Positions 53,174 to 62,327 of a stretch of DNA of 64,000 nucleotides are shown here, one piece after another. Each line of letters begins with the position of its first letter. The stretch's first letter is position 1. This stretch comes from Apilactobacillus zhangqiuensis (GTDB taxonomy: Bacteria > Bacillota > Bacilli > Lactobacillales > Lactobacillaceae). Location of the stretch: the NCBI RefSeq assembly GCF_019656215.1, contig NZ_BPLK01000002.1, positions 1-64,000 on the forward strand, given 5' to 3'. The notes under the pieces are model-generated. The model was not told where the DNA came from. It was given only the letters and a program-made list of their open reading frames with translations, and made no database searches. The translations under genes were made by a program, and so were the position numbers.

Positions 53174-54412
53174 ATGGAAAAGCGTGTTGTAATTACAGGT
53201 ATTGGTGCCGTTAGTCCTTTAGGTAACGACGCTAACACATTCTTAGACAATATTTTTGCTTCAAAGACAGGTATTGCTCCAATTTCTAAGTTTGATGCTT
53301 CAGAAACTGGTGTTACATTAGCTGCCGAAGTTAAAGATTTTGATCCACTAAAACGTATCGACAAGAAGATTTCAAAACGTATGGATGATTTCTCACGTTA
53401 CGCTTTATACTCAGCTTACGAAGCTATGGAACAAGCTGGCCTAAAAGAAGGCGAATTTGATCCAGATGAATTAGGTGTTATCTATGGTTCAGGTATTGGT
53501 GGTTTAACAACTATCCAAGAACAAGCAATCAAGATGTCAAAGAAGGGTCCAGGTCGTGTATCTCCATTCTTCGTTCCTAACTCAATCATTAACATGGCTG
53601 CTGGTAACATTTCAATTAACTTAAATGCTAGAAACACTTCTCAAGCAATCGTTACTGCTTGTTCATCAGGTACTAACGCTATTGGTGATGCATTTGATTA
53701 CATTCGTTTTGGTAAAGCCAAGATGATGATTACCGGTGGTTCAGAAGCTTCAGTTAACGAATTAGGTATTGCAGGTTTCGCTGCTCTATCAGCTCTTTCA
53801 ACTTCAGAAACTGTTGAAGGTGGTTCAATTCCATTCGATAAGGATAGAAATGGATTCGTTATGGGTGAAGGTGCCGGTACTTTAGTTCTTGAAGAACTAG
53901 AACATGCCAAGGCTCGTGGTGCTAACATCTTAGCCGAAGTTGTTGGTTACGGTACTAACTCAGATGCTTACCACTTAACTGCTCCAAGACCAGACGGTTC
54001 AGGTGCTGTTGATGCTATGAAGTTAGCTCTTAAAGATGCTAACGTTGATCCTAAGGACGTTGACTACGTTAACGCTCACGGAACAAGTACTCATGCTAAC
54101 GATTCAGCTGAATCACAAGCTATCAAGAAAGTATTTGCTGACAACGACCACATCAAGGTAAGTAGTACAAAGGGTATGACTGGTCATGCTCTAGGTGCTG
54201 CTGGTTCACTAGAAGCCGTTATCATGGTTGGTGCATTACAACGTCAACAAATGCCAGTTAACTACGGTGTTAAGAACATCGATCCAGAAGTTGAAGTAGA
54301 ACTAGTAAACGAAGACAACAAGAAGTCACCAGTTAACTACGAAATTTCAAACTCATTTGGTTTTGGTGGTCACAACGCAGTTCTTGTATTCAAGAAGTAC
54401 GAAAACGACTAA
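53174..54412 (+). CDS. fabF: Beta-ketoacyl-ACP synthase II
   Basis: 412 residues. C163 in TACSSGTNA, His in NAHGTSTHAND and His in GHALGAAGSLE form the condensing triad. It elongates acyl-ACP with malonyl-ACP. ATG 53174 follows AAGGAGG, 13 bases after fabZ, so the two are cotranscribed. Confidence 0.95.
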   Translation: MEKRVVITGIGAVSPLGNDANTFLDNIFASKTGIAPISKFDASETGVTLAAEVKDFDPLKRIDKKISKRMDDFSRYALYSAYEAMEQAGLKEGEFDPDELGVIYGSGIGGLTTIQEQAIKMSKKGPGRVSPFFVPNSIINMAAGNISINLNARNTSQAIVTACSSGTNAIGDAFDYIRFGKAKMMITGGSEASVNELGIAGFAALSALSTSETVEGGSIPFDKDRNGFVMGEGAGTLVLEELEHAKARGANILAEVVGYGTNSDAYHLTAPRPDGSGAVDAMKLALKDANVDPKDVDYVNAHGTSTHANDSAESQAIKKVFADNDHIKVSSTKGMTGHALGAAGSLEAVIMVGALQRQQMPVNYGVKNIDPEVEVELVNEDNKKSPVNYEISNSFGFGGHNAVLVFKKYEND

Positions 54413-54423
54413 TAAAACAATTA

Positions 54424-54454
54424 AAAGACGCGGTATGATACCGCGTCTTTTTTT
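54424..54454 (+). terminator. Terminator of fabZ-fabF
   Basis: AAAGACGCGGTAT pairs with ATACCGCGTCTTT, then T-run. Confidence 0.95.
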
Positions 54455-54527
54455 CTGGAATTTATTGAATTTTTAAGGTTCCTGTTTGATAATGATAATA
54501 TAAGTAATTTAAAAGGAGCGTTCTTAT

Positions 54528-55517
54528 ATGGCAATTTTAGTACCAGGTGGAGCCGGTTATATCGGTTCTCACACCGTAGATCGTTTAATCGAAAAAGGTT
54601 ACGATGTTGTCGTTGCTGATAATCTAGCAACTGGACACTTAGCCAGTGTTAATAAAAAAGCAAAGTTCTATCAAGGAGACATCAGAGATGCTGACTTCTT
54701 AGACAAAATCTTTGATAACGAAAAAATTGAAGGGGTAATTCATTTTGCCGCCAATTCAATCGTTCCAGAATCAATGGAAAAACCATTGAAGTACTTTGAT
54801 AACAATACTGGTGGAATGATTAATCTATTAGAAGCAATGCAAAGACATAACGTTAAGAACATTATATTCTCTTCTACCGCTGCTACCTACGGAGAACCTG
54901 AAAGCATTCCTGTAAAGGAAACCGATTCTCAAGTACCTACCAACCCTTATGGTGAAAGTAAGCTAATGATGGAAAAGATGATGAAGTGGGCTGACGTTGC
55001 CTATGGTATCAAGTACACTGCACTACGTTACTTTAACGTTGGTGGAGCAAAGATGGATGGGTCAATTGGCGAAGACCATGGTCCAGAAACTCACTTAATT
55101 CCAATCATCCTACAAGTTGCTCAAGGTACTCGTGAAAAATTACAAATCTTTGGTACAGACTACCCAACCAAAGATGGTACTAACGTTCGTGACTATGTCC
55201 ACGTTGTCGACTTAGCCGATGCTCATATTCTAGCATTGGACAGATTGATGAAGGGTGGAGATTCAGAAGCATTCAACCTAGGTTCATCAACTGGTTTCTC
55301 CAACAAGGAAATGCTAGAGACTGCTCGTAAGGTTACTGGTAAGGAAATTCCTGCCGAAGACGCACCAAGAAGACCAGGTGATCCAAGCACTTTAGTTGCT
55401 GATTCTACTAAGGCTCGTGAAGTATTAGGCTGGAAACCTCAACACGACAATGTTGAAGACATTATCGCTAGTGCATGGACTTGGACTCAAAAGCACCCAC
55501 ACGGATACGAAGATTAA
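54528..55517 (+). CDS. galE: UDP-glucose 4-epimerase
   Basis: 329 residues. [22 protein letters not shown] and Y-x3-K in NPYGESKLM are GalE features; YFNVGGA and [12 protein letters not shown] follow. It interconverts UDP-glucose and UDP-galactose for wall sugars or galactose use. ATG 54528 follows AAAGGAGCG. TTGAAT and GATAAT with 17 bases between form a likely promoter just upstream. No other gal genes adjoin. Confidence 0.93.
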   Translation: MAILVPGGAGYIGSHTVDRLIEKGYDVVVADNLATGHLASVNKKAKFYQGDIRDADFLDKIFDNEKIEGVIHFAANSIVPESMEKPLKYFDNNTGGMINLLEAMQRHNVKNIIFSSTAATYGEPESIPVKETDSQVPTNPYGESKLMMEKMMKWADVAYGIKYTALRYFNVGGAKMDGSIGEDHGPETHLIPIILQVAQGTREKLQIFGTDYPTKDGTNVRDYVHVVDLADAHILALDRLMKGGDSEAFNLGSSTGFSNKEMLETARKVTGKEIPAEDAPRRPGDPSTLVADSTKAREVLGWKPQHDNVEDIIASAWTWTQKHPHGYED

Positions 55518-55619
55518 TATTCGATTATATTTGATTATAATCATGTCTTTTTTCTTGAAAATGACGAAGATGGGATTTACCATAAAGTTGAACTTAAGAA
55601 ATAGGAGGCTGAATTTTCT

Positions 55620-56528
55620 ATGAACAGATTAGAAGGACTTGAAGAAACAACTACTCTAAACAATGGCGTTGAAATGCCTCGTCTTGGTTTAGGTGTTTGG
55701 AAAACAGATAATACAAGTGCCAAGGAATCAGTTAAAGAATCAATCATCAAGGGTTACCATTTAATTGATACTGCAAAGCAATATGGTAACGAAACTGGTG
55801 TTGGTGAAGGAATTAAAGAAGGTTTGGCCGCAACTGGACAAAACCGTAAAGATTTATTTATTACAACTAAATTATTTAACGGTGACCAAGGTTATGAAAG
55901 TACAATTAATGCCTTAAATGGTACACTAAAACGTCTTGATTTAACTTACATTGACCTATACCTAATGCACTGGCCAGTAGATGGCAAGTACATTGATACT
56001 TGGAAGGCAATGGAAGAATTATACCGTCAAGGTAAGATTAGAGCTATCGGAATTTCAAACTTCGATAACGAAAGACTACAAAACTTGTTAGATCATAGTG
56101 ATATCGTTCCTGCTGTTAACCAAATGGAATTCAATCCAGTTAACCAAGAAAAGGATATCCTAGAATTTAACAACCATGCTGGAATTCAACTAGAAGCATG
56201 GTCACCACTTGGTGGTGGGGAAGCTTTATCTAACGAAGAAATTAAGAAGATTGCTGACAAGTACAACAAGTCAGTTGCTCAAGTAATTCTTCGTTGGGAC
56301 TGGCAAAAAGGTGTAGTAACCATTCCTAAGTCATCACATGAAGAAAGAATTATTCAAAACTCAGATATTTTCGACTTCAAGTTATCAGAAGATGACATGA
56401 AGGCCATCGAAGGTATCGACAAGCAAAAGCGTAGTTTATGGTACCCTGATTTTGAATGGCACACTACCGGTAAAATGACAGATACTGTTGATAAGTGGGA
56501 CGATTCTCCTGCAAACTACAAAGACTAG
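55620..56528 (+). CDS. Aldo/keto reductase
   Basis: 302 residues. LGLGVWKTDN, D and Y in IDTAKQYGNE, Lys in ITTKLFN, His in YLMHWPVDG, and the cofactor segment IPKSSHEERI identify an NADPH-dependent AKR similar to 2,5-diketogluconate reductases. ATG 55620 follows GGAGG at 11 bases. It reduces aldehydes or ketones; substrate unknown. Confidence 0.9.
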   Translation: MNRLEGLEETTTLNNGVEMPRLGLGVWKTDNTSAKESVKESIIKGYHLIDTAKQYGNETGVGEGIKEGLAATGQNRKDLFITTKLFNGDQGYESTINALNGTLKRLDLTYIDLYLMHWPVDGKYIDTWKAMEELYRQGKIRAIGISNFDNERLQNLLDHSDIVPAVNQMEFNPVNQEKDILEFNNHAGIQLEAWSPLGGGEALSNEEIKKIADKYNKSVAQVILRWDWQKGVVTIPKSSHEERIIQNSDIFDFKLSEDDMKAIEGIDKQKRSLWYPDFEWHTTGKMTDTVDKWDDSPANYKD

Positions 56529-56545
56529 TTATAATCACTAATCAT

Positions 56546-56579
56546 AAAAAAGCGTTGTCTTTAATGACAACGCTTTTTC
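56546..56579 (+). terminator. Intrinsic terminator
   Basis: AAAAGCGTTGTC pairs with GACAACGCTTTT around a 6-base loop, then T-run. Confidence 0.93.
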
Positions 56580-56626
56580 TTTTGTCCTATAATGGTATTA
56601 AACAACTAGAGAAATGGAGAATTGGA

Positions 56627-57538
56627 TTGGAAAATAAGACACAAGCGCAAAAGAGACTAATCGGTGGAATCCTAGCAGTGACCGGGGCTATCCTTTGGGG
56701 GATTCAAGGTCCTGTATCACAATTTTTATTCCAAGATAATCATTTATCACCCGAATGGCTAATGGGAATTAAGATGGGGATTTCAGGAATTATCATCCTA
56801 TTATTCACCAATTTTGTTAAAAAAGAACCGGTAATGGATCTTTGGAAGAAACCAAAGAATCTAGGGGTGTTTGCTGCATATGCAGTATTCGGTTTAGCAG
56901 CCGTGCAATACCTATACTTAGTAACGGTTAATCTAAGTAATGCCGGAACCGCAACGGTGTTGCAAAGTTTGGGAACGGTGTTGATTGTTATCTTTACAGC
57001 AATCTTTTATCACCAACTACCCAACAAGTATGAAGCCACTGCAGTATTGGTTGCTTTAATTGGAACATGGCTATTGGTAACTAAGGGTCATTTAACCCAA
57101 CTAGCAATCTCAACTCCAGCATTAACCGCTGGACTATTATTAGCACTAGCTGGTGCAATTCAAACCATGTTACCGGTGAACCTATTAAAACGTTTTTCAA
57201 CGCTAGTCGTCGTTGGATGGGCAATGCTAGTCGGCGGAATTATCTTTACCTTCATTCATCCTTTTTGGGTAGATGTTCCTAATTTAACTCTTGGTACAGT
57301 ATTAGGTGTTAGTTTTATTGTCTTCTTTGGTACGATGATGTCATTTATTTGTTTCATCAGTAGTTTGAAATTCATTTCACCAACTGTTGCAGGGATGTTA
57401 GATACATTTGAACCACTATCTGCTACCATCGGGGCCGTTATTTTCCTTAATACATCATTTAATGGTGCAGAAGTTATCGGTGGTCTTTTGGTACTAAGTA
57501 CGGTATTTATCCTAGCTTTAGGGAACAAAAAAGAATAA
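56627..57538 (+). CDS. DMT superfamily transporter (EamA)
   Basis: 304 residues, ten membrane helices in two EamA repeats (GAILWGIQGPVSQFL near the N-terminus; LDTFEPLSATIGAVIF in the second). TTG 56627 is chosen, with GGAG seven bases before it. A longer frame beginning at 56495 runs through the preceding terminator and is rejected. Substrate unknown; a paralogue begins at 63759. Confidence 0.85.
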   Translation: MENKTQAQKRLIGGILAVTGAILWGIQGPVSQFLFQDNHLSPEWLMGIKMGISGIIILLFTNFVKKEPVMDLWKKPKNLGVFAAYAVFGLAAVQYLYLVTVNLSNAGTATVLQSLGTVLIVIFTAIFYHQLPNKYEATAVLVALIGTWLLVTKGHLTQLAISTPALTAGLLLALAGAIQTMLPVNLLKRFSTLVVVGWAMLVGGIIFTFIHPFWVDVPNLTLGTVLGVSFIVFFGTMMSFICFISSLKFISPTVAGMLDTFEPLSATIGAVIFLNTSFNGAEVIGGLLVLSTVFILALGNKKE

Positions 57539-57555
57539 AAATAAAAAAGATACTG

Positions 57556-57594
57556 AACAACGTGTTGACTTTATGAGCGCGTTGTTTTTATAAT
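57556..57594 (+). promoter_or_regulatory. Promoter with dyad for tetR-mmpL
   Basis: TTGACT (57565-57570), 18-base spacer, TATAAT (57589-57594). The dyad AACAACG (57556-57562) with CGTTGTT (57580-57586) brackets the -35 and spacer. It may act as TetR operator, as terminator of the DMT gene (a T-run follows), or both. Confidence 0.6.
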
Positions 57595-57640
57595 GTAATT
57601 GAATTATTAGATAAGTGATTTTTGAGGGGGAGACATATGT

Positions 57641-58252
57641 ATGGTTAAACAAGATCGTAGAACGATTCAAACCAAGTCCCAAATTACTGATGCCTTAATT
57701 GAATTGATTCATACTAAGGGGTTCAATAACTTGAGTGTTACTGACTTAACCAGAACAGCAGGAATTGGTCGTGGAACGTTTTACATTCATTATTTAGATA
57801 AGTTTGATTTATTGTCAAAGACAGAAACACGTCTATTAGGTGAAATTCAGGATATTTTAAATGCAATTGTTCCAGAAGAACTAAAGGCGTTTTCCGAAAA
57901 TAGTGAAAATGCTCCATCTGAATTAGTAATCAAGACCCTTGATTACTTTTACCAAAATTCTAAATTATTGTCTGCCCTATTATGCCCAGACGGTGATCCA
58001 TATTTAATTGGTAAGATTAAGAAGATGTTCAAAGAAGTGATTGTCGAATCATTCCACGCAGCACCTTCTGAAATTGAGTTCCATCCTGGAATTCCAAAAG
58101 ATTACGTTATGGAAATTATTTTGGATAGATTGATGAGTATTGTTGTTTATTGGATGAGTAAAGAACATCCAGAGTCTCCTAGTCAAATCGCTGAAATCAT
58201 TAAGACGACGCAAAGAACCGCGCCACAAGATTTAATTAATATCAAAAAATAA
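57641..58252 (+). CDS. TetR family regulator
   Basis: 203 residues. The N-terminal helix-turn-helix (LSVTDLTRTAGIGRGTFYIHY) is typical, and the C-terminal half resembles TetR_C regulators of exporters. ATG 57641 follows GAGGGGG. It lies 14 bases before the MMPL gene, so it very likely controls its own operon; the ligand is unknown. Confidence 0.88.
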   Translation: MVKQDRRTIQTKSQITDALIELIHTKGFNNLSVTDLTRTAGIGRGTFYIHYLDKFDLLSKTETRLLGEIQDILNAIVPEELKAFSENSENAPSELVIKTLDYFYQNSKLLSALLCPDGDPYLIGKIKKMFKEVIVESFHAAPSEIEFHPGIPKDYVMEIILDRLMSIVVYWMSKEHPESPSQIAEIIKTTQRTAPQDLINIKK

Positions 58253-58266
58253 GGGGGAGAATTCAG

Positions 58267-60957
58267 ATGCCAAAGTTTATTAAGAAGTATACTGGTAGCC
58301 TGGTTGCATGGTTGGTAGTTGTAATTCTAAGTATTGTCTTTTTACCAAACATGTCTAACCTAGTTGCCCAAAAAGGCCAAACTAAGATTCCAGCCACTTC
58401 ACAAAGCCAAGTAGCTGAAACCATTCAAAAGCATTGGGGTCATGGTATTAGTAATACCATGGATACTGTTGTTGTTTTCAATAACGGTAATAGTAAAATC
58501 ACTTCAAGTGACCAAAAGAAAATTGATGCTACAATTCAAAAATTAAAGGACCACAAGTCCGAATACGGTATCAAGGGTGTAACTGCACCATTTGATAATG
58601 ACGCAACTAAAAAACAATTAATTTCAAAGGATAAGACCACTGAAATTGTTCAATTAAACGTAACTAAGAAACGTTCAATTCAAAGCGTTAACAACCAACT
58701 TAAAGATGCTGTTAAGACCACTGGAGTAAAAACTTACGTTACTGGTGGAGATATCCTAAACGATGACTTTAGAGTTTCTACACAAGAAGGAATTCAAAAG
58801 ACTGAAGTTATCGCTGCAGTATTTATTCTAATCGTATTGATTATCGTATTTAGATCACCAATCGTGCCATTGGTATCACTATTGACTGTGGGTGTGTCAT
58901 TCATTGTTTCATTGAGCATCGTAATGAACCTTGTTCAATACTTCGGTTTCCCACTTTCAAACTTTACTCGTGTATTCATGGTGGTTGTTCTATTCGGTAT
59001 TGGTACTGATTACAACATTCTTCTATACAACCAATTTAAGGAAGAATTGAGTAGGGGTAAGAATCAAATTCAAGCAACTATTGATGCTAGAAAAGTTGCC
59101 GGAAAGACAATTCTATACTCAGGAGCATCAGTATTAATCGGTTTTGCAACTCTAGCTTTAGCTAAGTTCTCAATTTACCAATCAGCCGTTGGTGTAGCGG
59201 TCGGTGTTGCCGTATTACTACTTGTATTAGTAACATTGAACCCATTCTTCATGGCTGTTTTAGGTAAGAATATCTTCTGGCCATCAAAGAACTTCGATGG
59301 TGAAGGTGAAAACAAACTATGGAACTTCTTATCAAACAAATCAACTAAGTGGGCAATTCCAGCTATCGTGTTGGTATTACTTGTGACCGTTCCATTTATG
59401 GCAACTTACAAGAATAACCTAAACTACGATAACAGTGTGGAACTTCAAAATAGTGTTCCTGCTAAACAAGGACTATTGACCGTTCAAAAGCACTTCTCAA
59501 AGGGGACTGCTGAACCTTCAACTATTTACATTAAGTCCGACCACAATCTAAATAACGAAAAAGACTTGAATGAAATTGATCGAATAACCCAACAATTGGG
59601 TAAACAATCAGGCGTAAAGACTGTGGCATCAGTAACCCAACCAAGTGGAATGCCAATTAATCAACTTTACGTAAATGACCAACTAGAAACACTAAATTCT
59701 AAGATGAAGACAGCTAAGAAGGGTATTAGCACCATCAAACAAGGTACTAAGAACTCATCATTCAACGCTACTCCATTGGAAAACATTGGTTCTTCAGCAA
59801 TGACAATTGGCCAATACCTAAAGAATATTCAAGCAATGAGTGGACAAACAGGTAACACCAATGGTCAAGCTGTATTGACACAACTACAACAAAAGATGGC
59901 TTCAGTGGGTCAACCACTTAGTCAAACCCAACTACAAATTGTGGGTGCTTTGTTACAACAAAGTGCAACTAAACAACAAAGTCTATTGAGTGGTTTACAA
60001 ACACAATTGCAAGGAATTGCTTCAAATACTCAAAGTGTTGGTGACAACGCCAAGGCATTAGCCGCTCAATTGAAAGAAACTCAAGCTAAGCTAAAGAAGG
60101 CTGGCGTTGGTTTAGATAAGATTGAAAAGGGAATGGGTAGTGCTAACGATTACCTAAACTCTCTATCAAACTCACAAGCTTCTGATTCATTCAATATTCC
60201 AGAAAGCGTCTTGAAGAGCGACACATTTAAGCGTTCAGTTAACACTTATCTATCAGCAGATAAGAAGACTGCAAAGATTACTGTTGTTCTAGATAAAGAC
60301 CCTAACTCTGAAAGTGCAATGAACCAAGTTGATAATTTACAAACTAAGGTATACAACAACATTTCAGGTACTTCACTAGATCACAGTTTGGTTGCAATTG
60401 GTGGTCAAACCGCAACTACTTCTGACACTCACCACATTGCAAGTTCTGACTTCTTAAGAACCGCAATTATCATGGTAATCGGAATTATGATTGCATTAAT
60501 GGTTATTACCAGATCAATTCTTCAACCATTCTACATTCTAGGTACTTTGATTATTGCTTACGTTTCATCATTAAGCATCACTAAGCTAATTAGTTCAGCT
60601 GTATTAGGTGAAAAGTTCCTAACTTGGAACACACCATTCTTCACATTCGTAATGCTAATCGCATTAGGTGTTGATTACAGTATCTTCTTGATGATGAAAT
60701 ACCGTGAATTCGGTAGCGTTGATGCTACAGCTGAAAGACAAATTCAACATGCCTGTGCTGTTATCGGTACAGTGGTTATCTCAGCGGCAATCATTTTAGG
60801 TGGTACTTTTGCGGCTCTAATGCCATCAGGAGTATTGACTCTAATTCAAGTTGCCATCGGGGTAATTGTTGGATTAATCATCCTAGTATTTATCATTCCA
60901 ATGCTAATTTCAGCATTGATCAAATTGACTTATGGCCAATCTGAAGATAAAGAATAG
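58267..60957 (+). CDS. MMPL/RND family membrane exporter
   Basis: 896 residues, two halves each with a first helix, a large extracytoplasmic domain and a cluster of helices. FGIGTDYNILLYNQF and LGVDYSIFLMMKYRE are the twin charged motifs of MMPL proteins. A helical coiled-coil insertion lies at about 475-640. Relatives export lipids, drugs or peptides using the proton gradient. ATG 58267 follows AGGGGGAGA. Controlled by the upstream TetR. Confidence 0.88.
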   Translation: MPKFIKKYTGSLVAWLVVVILSIVFLPNMSNLVAQKGQTKIPATSQSQVAETIQKHWGHGISNTMDTVVVFNNGNSKITSSDQKKIDATIQKLKDHKSEYGIKGVTAPFDNDATKKQLISKDKTTEIVQLNVTKKRSIQSVNNQLKDAVKTTGVKTYVTGGDILNDDFRVSTQEGIQKTEVIAAVFILIVLIIVFRSPIVPLVSLLTVGVSFIVSLSIVMNLVQYFGFPLSNFTRVFMVVVLFGIGTDYNILLYNQFKEELSRGKNQIQATIDARKVAGKTILYSGASVLIGFATLALAKFSIYQSAVGVAVGVAVLLLVLVTLNPFFMAVLGKNIFWPSKNFDGEGENKLWNFLSNKSTKWAIPAIVLVLLVTVPFMATYKNNLNYDNSVELQNSVPAKQGLLTVQKHFSKGTAEPSTIYIKSDHNLNNEKDLNEIDRITQQLGKQSGVKTVASVTQPSGMPINQLYVNDQLETLNSKMKTAKKGISTIKQGTKNSSFNATPLENIGSSAMTIGQYLKNIQAMSGQTGNTNGQAVLTQLQQKMASVGQPLSQTQLQIVGALLQQSATKQQSLLSGLQTQLQGIASNTQSVGDNAKALAAQLKETQAKLKKAGVGLDKIEKGMGSANDYLNSLSNSQASDSFNIPESVLKSDTFKRSVNTYLSADKKTAKITVVLDKDPNSESAMNQVDNLQTKVYNNISGTSLDHSLVAIGGQTATTSDTHHIASSDFLRTAIIMVIGIMIALMVITRSILQPFYILGTLIIAYVSSLSITKLISSAVLGEKFLTWNTPFFTFVMLIALGVDYSIFLMMKYREFGSVDATAERQIQHACAVIGTVVISAAIILGGTFAALMPSGVLTLIQVAIGVIVGLIILVFIIPMLISALIKLTYGQSEDKE

Positions 60958-60972
60958 ATGAAAATAATACGA

Positions 60973-61008
60973 ATGAGAGACGATGGATTTTTCCATCGTC
61001 TCTTTTTT
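60973..61008 (+). terminator. Intrinsic terminator
   Basis: GAGACGATGGA pairs with TCCATCGTCTC around a short T loop, then T-run. Confidence 0.93.
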
Positions 61009-61100
61009 AGTATAAATTATTTCATTTGAAACTATAAAAGAGTTATAATGTAAGCGCAATCATAACTAAAAATATTAAACATTAAGAAGGTATAAACATC

Positions 61101-62024
61101 ATGGAAAATATTTCATACGATAACTCAAAAAACGTTATTAACAAGCCGTTGGACTTCTTTTTACGCGCAATTATGTCACTAGTGGGGGTTACCTTAATTG
61201 CTTTAGGTGCTGCATTCATGCGCTCAGGACATGTTGGAATTGATCCATTCACTGCAATGAATGCAGGGATGGCTACCAAGTTAGGAACTTCATTAGGTTC
61301 ATTTCAATTGTTTGCTAACTTAGTATTATTCATTATTGTTTTGATTTTTGATCGTAAGCAAATTGGATTAGGAACCATCTTTAACATGGTTTTAGTGGGA
61401 TATGAGATTGAATACTTCAGTACTTTTTACTCAATGATTTTCCCAGGTAAGATTAGTATTCCAATGATGGTTTTCGATGCGATTGTCGGTATTTTAGTCT
61501 TTACATTAGGTACTTCTATCTACATGGCTACCAAATTAGGGGTATCACCTTATGATGCGCTAGCGCCAATCATTTCAGAAAAGACACACATTGAATACAG
61601 AAAAGTCAGAAGTGCTCAAGATATCATCTTCATGATTGTGGCCATTGTTGTATCTGGTCCATTTGGAATCATGACTATCTTTACAGCATTCTTTGCGGGT
61701 TCATTGATTAGTTTCTGGAACAACACAATTAGTCGTGAATTGATGACTCATATCGATCACTTCAGTCAAAGACCAAGCCTACATGATGCAGCTGGTGGAT
61801 TGGTTAGCTTAGGTAAACGTGGTTACGATATCGTAAGTAGCGCTTATCAAGATACCTACATTATGCAAAAACAAATGTCTGGTTACACCAACACTGAGAT
61901 TGAAGAATTAATTAAGAAAACTAACGACAATATGAGAAAGAATCAACAAGTTCAGTTAATTCTTAATAAGCGCTTAGAATCTTTAAACGCTGAATTAAAG
62001 GAAAGAAAAGCTAAGAATAAATAA
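61101..62024 (+). CDS. YczE/YitT-like membrane protein
   Basis: 307 residues. Five hydrophobic segments with GVTLIALGAAFMRSGHVGIDPFTAM and a second similar segment (GTSIYMATKLGVSPYDAL) show the internal duplication of YczE/YyaS-type proteins. Residues 215-307 are cytoplasmic and helical, ending in a Lys/Glu-rich coiled coil. ATG 61101 follows AGAAGG. Function unknown. Confidence 0.7.
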   Translation: MENISYDNSKNVINKPLDFFLRAIMSLVGVTLIALGAAFMRSGHVGIDPFTAMNAGMATKLGTSLGSFQLFANLVLFIIVLIFDRKQIGLGTIFNMVLVGYEIEYFSTFYSMIFPGKISIPMMVFDAIVGILVFTLGTSIYMATKLGVSPYDALAPIISEKTHIEYRKVRSAQDIIFMIVAIVVSGPFGIMTIFTAFFAGSLISFWNNTISRELMTHIDHFSQRPSLHDAAGGLVSLGKRGYDIVSSAYQDTYIMQKQMSGYTNTEIEELIKKTNDNMRKNQQVQLILNKRLESLNAELKERKAKNK

Positions 62025-62030
62025 AAAAAC

Positions 62031-62059
62031 TTGCAATCTCCATATATTTTCGGTAAGAT
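62031..62059 (+). promoter_or_regulatory. Promoter of attenuator-controlled permease
   Basis: TTGCAA (62031-62036), 17-base spacer, TAAGAT (62054-62059), giving a leader of about 260 bases ahead of the permease. Confidence 0.6.
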
Positions 62060-62100
62060 TATTACAAATAAATGAACGAATAAAAATTGGAGGTTCAATC

Positions 62101-62166
62101 ATGGCTACTTGTTATATTCTGACAATAAAACAAGATAATAATAATTTCTTCTTTAATCTGAACTAG
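62101..62166 (+). CDS. Leader peptide, Asn/Phe-rich (21 residues)
   Basis: ATG 62101 lies seven bases after a perfect GGAGG (62089-62093). The 21-residue peptide ends with NNNFFFNLN: three AAT codons, three Phe codons, then AAT, CTG and AAC before TAG. It sits between a promoter and two terminators that precede an amino acid permease. This layout is that of a leader peptide whose translation senses aminoacyl-tRNA supply. Its last bases (AACTAGT, 62161-62167) are complementary to the left arm of the second terminator. It is too short for homology; the call rests on position, ribosome site and codon runs. Confidence 0.7.
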   Translation: MATCYILTIKQDNNNFFFNLN

Positions 62167-62215
62167 TCGTTTAGTATAGTACGTAGAAGAGATTATTTCG
62201 CTATGAAAACTTCGG

Positions 62216-62265
62216 AAGCACTAGAAAAATGGCTGGTAAGCAGTTATTCTTTCTAGTGCTTTTTT
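62216..62265 (+). terminator. Leader terminator 1
   Basis: AAGCACTAGAAA (62216-62227) pairs perfectly with TTTCTAGTGCTT (62250-62261), followed by T through 62265. It lies downstream of the leader peptide and upstream of the permease. A second short frame (ATG 62203 to TAG 62256) runs through it. Confidence 0.85.
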
Positions 62266-62266
62266 A

Positions 62267-62298
62267 CCGCACTAGTTAGGAGAACTAGTGCGGTTTTT
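62267..62298 (+). terminator. Leader terminator 2
   Basis: CCGCACTAGTT (62267-62277) pairs perfectly with AACTAGTGCGG (62283-62293), 5-base loop AGGAG, then five T. It shares CACTAG/CTAGTG with terminator 1, so arms of the two can swap partners. Confidence 0.85.
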
Positions 62299-62327
62299 AT
62301 TTATTCATGTAAAAAAGGGGGATTTTT

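Noticed and set aside
56495-56626. N-terminal extension of the DMT transporter
   Set aside because: It overlaps the aldo-keto reductase end and reads through its terminator; TTG 56627 has a good ribosome site.
62203-62256. Second short frame in the permease leader as a separate gene
   Set aside because: Only a weak GAAGAG-type ribosome site; noted within the attenuator finding and not called as a gene.
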